Source: DATCHW01 sp963806045
Lineage (GTDB): Bacteria > Bacteroidota > Ignavibacteria > Tepidaquicellales > Tepidaquicellaceae
Assembly: GCA_963806045.1 (NCBI GenBank)
Contig: CAWDWP010000020.1
Coordinates: 124,001-188,000 of the forward strand
Length of the DNA stretch: 64,000 nt
Reading direction: 5' to 3'
Below, piece by piece: positions 54,357-62,161 of this stretch; position 1 is the stretch's first letter; every line of letters begins with the position of its first letter. The notes below the pieces were generated by a model. That model was not told where the DNA came from. It did not search any database and saw only the letters and a program-made list of their open reading frames with translations. The position numbers and the translations under genes were made by a program.

Positions 54357-54764
54357 AAGAAGTTTATTTTTAATTTACAAATTCAATAAAGTTATAAAAA
54401 ATTAAGAATTTAATAAACATAGAAAATTTTAAAAGATTATATTGATAATAAAGATGTGGCAAAAATTTAATAATTATTTGCGCAGCCCACGGTTTCAACC
54501 GTGGGTTAGATATGACTTCAGATGATAAACCGTTTAAACGGTTTTTATTCTTTTATGATAATTCCCACGACTAAAGTCGTGGGTTGCCTTCTTTAAAACA
54601 CTCTAAAAAATATATTTACAGTATTTTTATCAAATAATTTTGGAGTTTTATTATCTTATTTTTATACTATTTTAAAATATATAAAGCTGGTGTGTTTTTA
54701 CCTTGGCTGAATAAAAGTTTAAACCAAATACATAATACTTTTAGAAACCTATTAAGATAATAAT
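54357..54764. other. Intergenic region with a three-hairpin repeat element
   Basis: This 408-base gap divides the divergent glutamate dehydrogenase and aminotransferase genes. Its centre (54482-54587) holds the palindrome element described separately. The remaining sequence is AT-rich and must contain both promoters; I see no clear pair or small ORF. Confidence 0.6.
54482..54587. repeat. REP-like composite of three palindromes
   Basis: There are three hairpins in order: 54486-54505 (CCCACGGTT / AACCGTGGG), the perfect palindrome 54527-54544 (core ACCGTTTAAACGGT) and 54564-54583 (CCCACGACT / AGTCGTGGG). The outer ends 54482-54490 and 54579-54587 also pair at 8 of 9 positions, so the whole can fold as one cruciform. 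This form matches known REP doublets and IS200/IS605-derived non-autonomous units. Confidence 0.8.
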
Positions 54765-56036
54765 ATGAAACATTCAAATTTTATGGTATCCAAATTAGCT
54801 GAAGCTATTACCCCGCCTGAAATAATACGGCTCGCGAATGAAATTAATGATAAAATGAATAATGGTGAGCAGATATATAATTTAACTATAGGGGATTTTA
54901 ATCCTCAGGTATTTCCGATACCCGAATTATTAAAAGAGGAAATAATAAAAGCATACAACGCAAAACAAACGAATTATCCTCCGGCGAATGGATTACCTGC
55001 GTTACGAAAATCCATTTCAGGATTCATAAAAGACAAAGGCGGATTTAATATTGACCCCGAAGAAATAATAATTGCAAGCGGTGCAAGACCAATAATTTAT
55101 TCTGTTTACAGAGCAATAGTGAATCCCGGAGATTCTGTAATATATCCAGTTCCATCCTGGAACAATGAACATTACTGTCTGATGAACGGGGCAAAACCAT
55201 TGATAGTAGAAACCAAACCCGAAAATAATTTTCTGCCGAGTGCTGAAGACCTGAAACCATTTATCAAAGAGGCAAAACTTGTAGCTTTGTGTTCTCCTCA
55301 AAATCCTACAGGCACACTGTTTAAAAAACAACAGTTAAAAGATATTTGTGATTTGATAATGGAAGAAAATTACAGAAGAAAAGACGATGAACGCCCGTTA
55401 TATCTTCTCTTAGACCAGATTTACTGGATTCTGACACATAAGGATAATGTTCATTATAATCCTGTTGACCTGACTCCTGAAATTAAAGATTATGTTTTAT
55501 ATGTTGACGGAATTTCAAAATGTTTTGCATCAACAGGTTTGCGTGTCGGCTGGTCTTTCGGTCCTCCCAAAGTTATAAAGAAAATGCAAGCCATCATATT
55601 GCATATGGGAGCCTGGGCACCAAGAGCAGAACAAACAGGTCTTAGCGTATTTCTGAGCAACAAAAAAGCTGTCGATGAATATCTCGCGAATTTTAAATCG
55701 CAATTGTATGAAAGACTTATAATAATTCACGATGCATTTACAAAATTGAAAGAAGAAGGTTTCGATGTTGATGCCGTAAATCCGCAGGGTGCTATATACC
55801 TATCCGTAAAAATAGACATAAGAGGAAAAAAGACTCCGGACGGTAAAGTGATAAATAATACAGAAGATATATATGATTATGTTCTGAATGATGCAAGGAT
55901 TGCAACTGTGCCTTTCTATGCTTTCGGAACATCCCGGGAATATCCCTGGTTCAGAATCTCGGTCGGAACCTGCACAATTGAGAGTGCAAAGAATGCAATG
56001 GAGTCGCTGAAGAAATCCTTGAGAAAGCTTCAGTAA
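54765..56036 (+). CDS. PLP-dependent aminotransferase, class I/II
   Basis: The 423-residue fold-type I enzyme has Tyr-Pro-Pro-Ala-Asn-Gly-Leu-Pro-Ala-Leu-Arg, Ser-Pro-Gln-Asn-Pro-Thr-Gly-Thr, Asp-Gly-Ile-Ser-Lys-Cys-Phe-Ala-Ser-Thr-Gly-Leu-Arg-Val-Gly (Schiff-base Lys near residue 247) and a final Phe-Arg-Ile-Ser-Val-Gly. It resembles aspartate/aromatic aminotransferases of Bacteroidota, but the insertion Asn-Tyr-Arg-Arg-Lys-Asp-Asp-Glu near 207 leaves the exact substrate open. The start is ATG. Confidence 0.9.
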   Translation: MKHSNFMVSKLAEAITPPEIIRLANEINDKMNNGEQIYNLTIGDFNPQVFPIPELLKEEIIKAYNAKQTNYPPANGLPALRKSISGFIKDKGGFNIDPEEIIIASGARPIIYSVYRAIVNPGDSVIYPVPSWNNEHYCLMNGAKPLIVETKPENNFLPSAEDLKPFIKEAKLVALCSPQNPTGTLFKKQQLKDICDLIMEENYRRKDDERPLYLLLDQIYWILTHKDNVHYNPVDLTPEIKDYVLYVDGISKCFASTGLRVGWSFGPPKVIKKMQAIILHMGAWAPRAEQTGLSVFLSNKKAVDEYLANFKSQLYERLIIIHDAFTKLKEEGFDVDAVNPQGAIYLSVKIDIRGKKTPDGKVINNTEDIYDYVLNDARIATVPFYAFGTSREYPWFRISVGTCTIESAKNAMESLKKSLRKLQ

Positions 56037-56082
56037 TTATCACTGAAAAAACTGATTTAACTGATTAAGCTGATTATTAATA

Positions 56083-56297
56083 GACTACAAAAGTTTTTTA
56101 GAGAAATTGAGAAATCTGATTACGAAAGTCTCGCTGATTTTTGAGATATTTTAGATCGTTACTAAACTTTTGTAGTTTGCTAATTTTCTCATTATTGTTA
56201 GACTACAAAAGTTTTTTAGAAAAATTCCGAAATGTGATTGTGAAAATAACCCAAAATTTTTAAGATAACTTAGATAGACACTAAACTTTTGTAGTTT
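56083..56297. repeat. Two tandem copies of a MITE-like element
   Basis: Copy 1 (56083 to about 56178) and copy 2 (56201 to 56297) share the left end GACTACAAAAGTTTTTTAGA exactly and the right end ACTAAACTTTTGTAGTTT. The ends are inverted repeats of each other over about 13 bases (ACTACAAAAGTTT). Inner sequences are similar but diverged. The spacing is 118-119 bases. No coding capacity. The right end of copy 2 runs into the 3' end of the small gene at 56281. Confidence 0.8.
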
Positions 56298-56493
56298 TGC
56301 TTGATGATTTTAAGCCATTAGGGGATTTCCTGGTGGCTTTTTTTATTACCGTTTTTCTGTTTCGGATTTTGTACATGAATTCCATTTGAAGCCATAAGTA
56401 GTGAATTTTTTCCCGCGGAGTCATTTTAGACAGTGGTTTTTCAATATGTCCGTCAAATAGTGGGTCTGTTTTAATCTGTTTTTTTCTTTTCAT
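56281..56493 (-). CDS. Conserved small hypothetical protein
   Basis: The 70-residue basic protein has Asp-Gly-His-Ile-Glu-Lys-Pro-Leu near residue 14 and Met-Thr-Pro-Arg-Glu-Lys-Ile-His-Tyr-Leu-Trp-Leu-Gln near 24. I recall this Asp-Gly-His plus Met-Thr-Pro-x-x-Lys-x-x-x-Leu-Trp pattern from small unassigned proteins of many bacteria. The C-terminus is Lys/Ser-rich and its last four codons and stop (Thr-Thr-Lys-Val-stop) come from the terminal repeat of the MITE-like element. It may have lost its original end when the element arrived. Function unknown. Confidence 0.6.
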   Translation of the reverse strand: MKRKKQIKTDPLFDGHIEKPLSKMTPREKIHYLWLQMEFMYKIRNRKTVIKKATRKSPNGLKSSSKTTKV

Positions 56494-56684
56494 CCATTTA
56501 AAATTTATATAATTTCATATTTAAATTAAAACCAAATAGAATCAATTCTAAGATAAGGCATAATTTATTAATATCTCAGGGGTTTATACGAAAACCACAT
56601 GGGTAATTGAATTTTCAGTTTCAATTTTAAAAAAATGTCCTTAAATTAATAAATATACTTTTTAATTAAACTAAATTTAAAGTT

Positions 56685-59600
56685 ATGAGGTTCTTGGGAT
56701 ACAAATCACAAAGCCAATCTTATCTTGCACATTTTTTTATAGGTTTGATTGCATCCATTATCATCTTTACGATGAGCAATGTTTCCGCACAGGTTATAAA
56801 ATTCGGAAACAGTGAACTTGGTGTAAAAGCAAATGTTCTGGTTTCTTCAGGCAATACTATCAGAATAGAATATATTTTCGGAGGTTACGAACAGGAGGTT
56901 ATAAAAATTAACGGCTCAGAATATCTTTCCCTGAAAGCGCCGGGCATGGTGTGGACGATGGAGAAAGGTCTGCCGCAGATACCAATTTACAGGTCAAGTG
57001 TTGTAATACCTGATATTTCATCTATGAATTTCAGGATTGTTGAGCAGGAAGCTGAAGTGATGTCAACCAATCCCATTATGCCTTCAAAAGGACACATGAC
57101 AAGGGATATTGAAATTGATAATGTTCCATACACTTTCAGCAACGATTATAACGCTGATGCATGGTATCCCGAAAAAACAATATCGCTCGATGAACCGTAT
57201 ATCGTAAGGGACTTACGCGGTATGACAGTTCAGTTCAATCCATTGCAATATAATTCCGCAACGGGAAAAATAAAAGTTTATAAAAGACTCGTTGTTGAAC
57301 TTTTCGCTGATAACAGTCTGCCTTTGGTAAATCCTTTTTACAGGCAATATCCTTTATCACGAGTTTCTTCTGAGTTTGCGGGAATATACAGAGGTTTATT
57401 TTTAAATTATGGTTATGGAAATTCAAGATATGATTCTATAGCTGAACCCGGAAGATTGCTTGTGATTTATCCTGCAAGCTACTCTGCTGCAATTGCTCCT
57501 TTCGTTCAATGGAAAACATCCAGAGGGTTAACGGTTTTAACGGCAGAATATCCGGCACAAACCGGCTCAGGTGCTGCTGCTATCAAGACTTATATTCAGA
57601 ATCTTTATAATACTCCTGAAAAAATTACTTATATAGTATTAGTCGGTGATAATGCAGACATTCCAACTTTAAGTGGTGTATCTGAGAGTGCTCCTTCAGA
57701 TCCTTGTTACGTTAAACTTGCCGGGACTGACGCTTACCCGGATGCATTCATTTCAAGAATTTCGTGTCAGACATCAACGAGCATTTCCTATGTTGTTCAA
57801 AAACTAATAAAATTCGAGAGAGATATTGAATTTGGAGCTTCCTGGTATAACAAAGCAGCAGGCATCGGGGGTCCGGACGTAGGTGGTACACCTTCTTATG
57901 CAGATTCAATAAGAATGAACTGGATCAGAGACACTTTAATGGCATACGGTTTTACGCAAGTTGATAAAATCAATGGTCCTATTGCTACACCTCAGACATT
58001 AATAAATTCACTTAACGACGGCAGATACATTTTAAATTATATTGGTCACGGCTCAGGAACATCCTGGAGCAACACCGGATTTTCCGTAACGAATGCATAC
58101 CAGTTAGCTAATGGCTGGAAGAACCCGTTCCTGATTGATGTAGCATGTTTAAATGGTAACTTTACATTAAATGAATGCCTTGCCGAAGCGTTATTAAGAG
58201 CAGGAGACACTCTAAATCCAAAAGGTTGTGTTTCTATTTATGCTTCTTCGACAAACGCAAGCTGGGTACCGCCATGCGATATGCAAACCGAAGCAATGCG
58301 TCTATTTGCACATCAGTATAGAAAAACTGCCGGTGCGGTTTCATTTTTTGGTGTGATGAAAGGAATGGATTTATGGGGAGGAAGTACCGGTGAAGGTTTG
58401 AAACTGATGGAACAATACAATATTATGGGTGATTGTTCATTACTTTTAACAAGAGGTGTTCCGCTCGGACCATCTATTTCTCACAATCCATTACCAAATA
58501 CAGAAAATCTCTCGGGACCATACATTGTTAATGCAATTGTGATTCCTGCAAATTCAGGTTTAATGCCCGGGAAAACAAAATTATTCTGGACAAGGGCAAC
58601 TGCATTTGACAGCGTTGTTATGACTAATCCATCAGGGAATAACTGGACAGCAAACATTCCCGGAAATGGTTCACACGCAACTTATAAATATTATATATCA
58701 ACCCGTGACTCAATGAACAGGGTAACTACAGCACCTTCGGGAGCACCCGCTGCTTACTTCAGCTTCCTTGCTACACCTGATACAGTGAAACCGGTAATTA
58801 CTCTTACTGCACTTCCGGATTGTCCAAAGCTTGCTTGGCCTTCAACAGTAACGGCAACAGTAACGGACAACATCGGAGTAGACTCAGCATGGGTAAACTG
58901 GAAAAAAGGTTCTAATGGAACACTAAAACGCTTCAGACTTAACAATGCATCGGGTACTACATATTCTGCACCATTTAACTCAACACAGGCAGAGGTAAAT
59001 TACAACGATACAATATTCTATAGAGTTATAGCCCAGGACAACAGTGCGGGTCATAACAGGGATTCATCAGCACGATACAATTTCAAGATATTAGCACAAA
59101 CAACAGCCTGTATCGGAACGGGAAGTGTATCCTGCACATCTTATCCGTTTAATACTTACTGGTATGGAAACAGGTCTCAGGTATTATATCTTGCAAGTGA
59201 AATAATGTCAAATCAAGGTTCTGCAGGCAGCATCACAAAGATAGGGTTCAATGTTTCAACTTTACCCGGACAAACGATGAACGGATTTAATATTAATTTA
59301 CAGAATACAACAAACACAACGATTTCAGGATTCACAACCTCAGGATGGACTAATGTCTTCACCGGAAATTATATGCCCGAAGGAACAGGCTGGCAGTATA
59401 TTACGCTTACTACACCTTATGTTTGGAACGGATCTTCTAATCTGTTAGTTGAGATATGTTTTGGAAATTCATCTTATACATCTGCGGGTGCAGTATTAGG
59501 AACAACCTTAGCAGGAATGACATATGCAGAATATCATGATATATCAACGGCATGTACAACATTCCTTGCACCTACAGCATATGCACCAAGACCAAATGCA

Positions 59601-59918
59601 TGCTTTGTAATAAACACATTGGTTGGTGTAAATAACAACACGAGCATAATTCCTGAGAACTTCTCGTTAAATCAGAATTATCCGAATCCATTTAACCCGG
59701 TTACAAAGATAAACTATGCAATTCCGAAACAGTCGATGACTGTTTTAAAAGTTTATGACGTACTCGGAAGAGAAGTAATGAAACTTGTGAATGAAGTTAA
59801 ACAACCGGGAATGTACAGTGTTGATTTTGACGGAACGAATCTCTCAAGCGGTGTTTACTTCTACAAGCTTGAAGCCGGTACGTTCAATGATGTAAAGAGA
59901 ATGATGTTGATAAAATAG
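56685..59918 (+). CDS. T9SS-exported gingipain-like C25 cysteine protease
   Basis: This is a 1077-residue protein. An N-terminal membrane/signal segment (residues 15-35, ending Ser-Ala-Gln) leads into a propeptide-like beta region (40-225). The caspase-fold protease domain lies at about 255-600 with His455 (Ile-Gly-His-Gly-Ser-Gly) and Cys488 (Val-Ala-Cys-Leu-Asn-Gly), the C25 dyad. Residues 610-810 hold immunoglobulin-like segments and 825-985 a beta domain with Gly-Thr-Gly-Ser. The T9SS type A domain ends the protein. It would be a secreted or surface endopeptidase; preference for Arg or Lys is not decidable here. Confidence 0.88.
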   Translation: MRFLGYKSQSQSYLAHFFIGLIASIIIFTMSNVSAQVIKFGNSELGVKANVLVSSGNTIRIEYIFGGYEQEVIKINGSEYLSLKAPGMVWTMEKGLPQIPIYRSSVVIPDISSMNFRIVEQEAEVMSTNPIMPSKGHMTRDIEIDNVPYTFSNDYNADAWYPEKTISLDEPYIVRDLRGMTVQFNPLQYNSATGKIKVYKRLVVELFADNSLPLVNPFYRQYPLSRVSSEFAGIYRGLFLNYGYGNSRYDSIAEPGRLLVIYPASYSAAIAPFVQWKTSRGLTVLTAEYPAQTGSGAAAIKTYIQNLYNTPEKITYIVLVGDNADIPTLSGVSESAPSDPCYVKLAGTDAYPDAFISRISCQTSTSISYVVQKLIKFERDIEFGASWYNKAAGIGGPDVGGTPSYADSIRMNWIRDTLMAYGFTQVDKINGPIATPQTLINSLNDGRYILNYIGHGSGTSWSNTGFSVTNAYQLANGWKNPFLIDVACLNGNFTLNECLAEALLRAGDTLNPKGCVSIYASSTNASWVPPCDMQTEAMRLFAHQYRKTAGAVSFFGVMKGMDLWGGSTGEGLKLMEQYNIMGDCSLLLTRGVPLGPSISHNPLPNTENLSGPYIVNAIVIPANSGLMPGKTKLFWTRATAFDSVVMTNPSGNNWTANIPGNGSHATYKYYISTRDSMNRVTTAPSGAPAAYFSFLATPDTVKPVITLTALPDCPKLAWPSTVTATVTDNIGVDSAWVNWKKGSNGTLKRFRLNNASGTTYSAPFNSTQAEVNYNDTIFYRVIAQDNSAGHNRDSSARYNFKILAQTTACIGTGSVSCTSYPFNTYWYGNRSQVLYLASEIMSNQGSAGSITKIGFNVSTLPGQTMNGFNINLQNTTNTTISGFTTSGWTNVFTGNYMPEGTGWQYITLTTPYVWNGSSNLLVEICFGNSSYTSAGAVLGTTLAGMTYAEYHDISTACTTFLAPTAYAPRPNACFVINTLVGVNNNTSIIPENFSLNQNYPNPFNPVTKINYAIPKQSMTVLKVYDVLGREVMKLVNEVKQPGMYSVDFDGTNLSSGVYFYKLEAGTFNDVKRMMLIK

Positions 59919-60004
59919 TTTCATTGTATATTTTTGAAAAAATATAACAATTAAGAGTTCTTAACTATAAGAAATTATAGCTAGGAAGAAAGAAGAAATG
60001 AGCA

Positions 60005-60035
60005 GACAAGGGGTCTATGACCCCTTGCTTGTTTA
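60005..60035 (+). terminator. Rho-independent terminator of the C25 protease gene
   Basis: CAAGGGGTC (60007-60015) and GACCCCTTG (60019-60027) pair perfectly around three bases and are followed by CTTGTTTATG, so the T run is weak. It lies 89 bases past the stop on the plus strand. Confidence 0.7.
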
Positions 60036-60126
60036 TGTCTGATAGCAAGTCCGAATTAAAAAATATTACCAGTTATTTAATTAAAAGAATTGCTTTTTAA
60101 AACAAGTTATAGAATATTTATATACT

Positions 60127-61894
60127 TTGATTAAAAGGCTTTTGAAAATATTGTTTTTTCTGATAATCCTCCCTTATTCGCTTTATTCACAAACCCTGAT
60201 AAATTCAGTCACATTTGAAGGAAATGATTATTTTTCGCAAAGTGAGCTTATGGTTTCTATGGTATCGCAAAGAGATAAAGCATTTAACCGGAACCAGTTT
60301 CTCCTTGACCTTAAATCCATCAAGGATAAATACAAAGAAGCGGGATATCTTTTTGCATCAGTTAAAAAAACAGACCTGACTTTTGCATCTGATTCTTCAA
60401 TTGTTGATATTCGAATACTTCTCAGATGAAGGAAAAAAGGTTACAATAGGCAGAATAAATATCAGCGGAAATAATGCGATAAAAACTCCTGATATACTTA
60501 AAGGATTTGAAACTAAAAAAGGAGATGTACTTTCGGGCGGTTCTCTGAATGGTGATATCAAAGACCTTCTTGCTAAATATGAAAATATCGGTCTTCCTTT
60601 TGTTAAAATCAAAGTGGATGAAATTTCAGTCTATGATGAAACAACAATTCCGAAACTAAGCATATCAATTTCAATAGACGAGCAGGAAAGAATCCGGATT
60701 GATAAAATAAAAATAAAAGGAAATGAAATAACGAATGATAACGTGATACTGCGGGAGATAAAGCTCGGAAAAGACAAGAAAATTACAAAAGAAAATCTCG
60801 ATGACATAAAAGCACGGCTTGATAAACTGAATATCTTCGAAAAAGTGGAAGACCCGAGGATATATAAGGTGAAGAACAGCAATTCAGCCGTTCTGCTGAT
60901 AGATGTGAAGGAAGGAAATAATAACACTTTTGACGGAGTGCTGGGATATGTTCCTCCGGCTAATGAGCAGGACAAGGGATATTTTACAGGGCTTGTAAAT
61001 GTTTCATTCAGGAATCTTTTCGGAACTGGCAGAAGAATTGACGGGCGGTGGTCTCAGCAAATCCGCTCGACACAGGAACTGGAGTTTAAATATACGGAGC
61101 CATATATTCTGAATCAGCCGCTTTCCCTGAATCTTGCATTTCTCCAGCGGATACAGGACTCTACATACACACGCAGAAAAATTGACCTGAGAGGTGATTT
61201 CTTTTACTCTGATAAATTCACTTTTTCATTATTCGGGGGTTATGACAGAGTAATACCTTCAAGCGATTCAACACGAGTATTTTTGATTGCAGATTCGAGA
61301 ATATTATATTCGGGAGTGGAATTGAAATATGACAGCAGGGATAATATTTTCATTCCGAATTCAGGAATTTTATACAGGGCGAATTACAGCTATGGTGATA
61401 AAAAAATATTCAATGCAAGCCAGCTTGGAAACCTGGGGTATCTTGACCATTATTCCATACAAAGATATTTTTCAGATATAGAAGTATATTTTGCATTTTT
61501 CAAAAGACAGTCACTGCTCGTGAGATTGTTCGCGGGAGAAGTGAAGTCTGACAAACTGGAGGATGCAGATTTTTTCAGAATCGGTGGAAATAAATTTATC
61601 CGCGGTTACAGGGAAGAGCAATTTCTCGCTGCAAGGATTCTAAGCGGAAATTTAGAGGTGAGGTATGCACTTTCGCGAAAAGGATTTTTTGCTGCGTTTT
61701 ATGATTTTGGATATTATAATAAACCGGAAGATGTTATCAACAAGTTTCCGAGCCAGCAGGGATTTTTGTTCGGATACGGAATCGGGTTAAGAATGGAAAC
61801 AGGACTAGGAGTTATCGGAGTTAATTATGCATTGGGAAAAGGAGATGGATTCCTGGACGGAAAAATAAATTTCGGAATAATAAATGAGTTCTAA
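60127..61894 (+). CDS. BamA/TamA-like outer-membrane assembly protein, frameshifted
   Basis: The rebuilt 588-residue protein has a signal peptide ending Tyr-Ser-Gln, three POTRA-like domains in the first 240 residues (each with Ile-x-Gly-Asn), then a C-terminal 16-strand Omp85 barrel. The barrel has Gly-Gly-Asn-Lys-Phe-Ile-Arg-Gly-Tyr-Arg, the conserved loop-6 Arg-Gly-Tyr motif. The length fits TamA or a short BamA better than full BamA. One extra base near 60410-60418 ends the first frame at 60429; the next runs to 61894. The start is TTG. It could work with the TamB-like protein at the window start, but that is inference. Confidence 0.85.
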
Positions 61895-62161
61895 TCACTG
61901 ATTAATATGATTAATGTGATTAAGATTATTAAGCGAAAAACCTTAACTGCAAAGGACGCAAAGAATTCCCGCCTAGTCGGGCAGGCGCAAAGCTCGCAAA
62001 GGATATTCGTTCGATTTTTGACTTCTGACGTCTGCCATTTTACCTTTAAACTTTTTAACTTTTATACTTTTTAACCTTTATACTTTTTAACCTTTACTTT
62101 TTACTTTTGAGTTAACTTTTGACATTTGACGTTTGACTTCTGAATTTTGACGTTAAGCTGA
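61895..62161. repeat. Low-complexity intergenic repeats
   Basis: Bases 61950-62000 hold a CGCAAAG repeat that surrounds a short GC-rich palindromic insert (CCCGCCTAGTCGGGCAGGCG at 61968-61987). Bases 62035-62160 hold runs of ACTTTTTAACCTTTA and TTTGACTTCTGA units, matching in reverse the tract at 35560-35594 and loosely that at 52854-52934. No gene seen. Confidence 0.75.
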
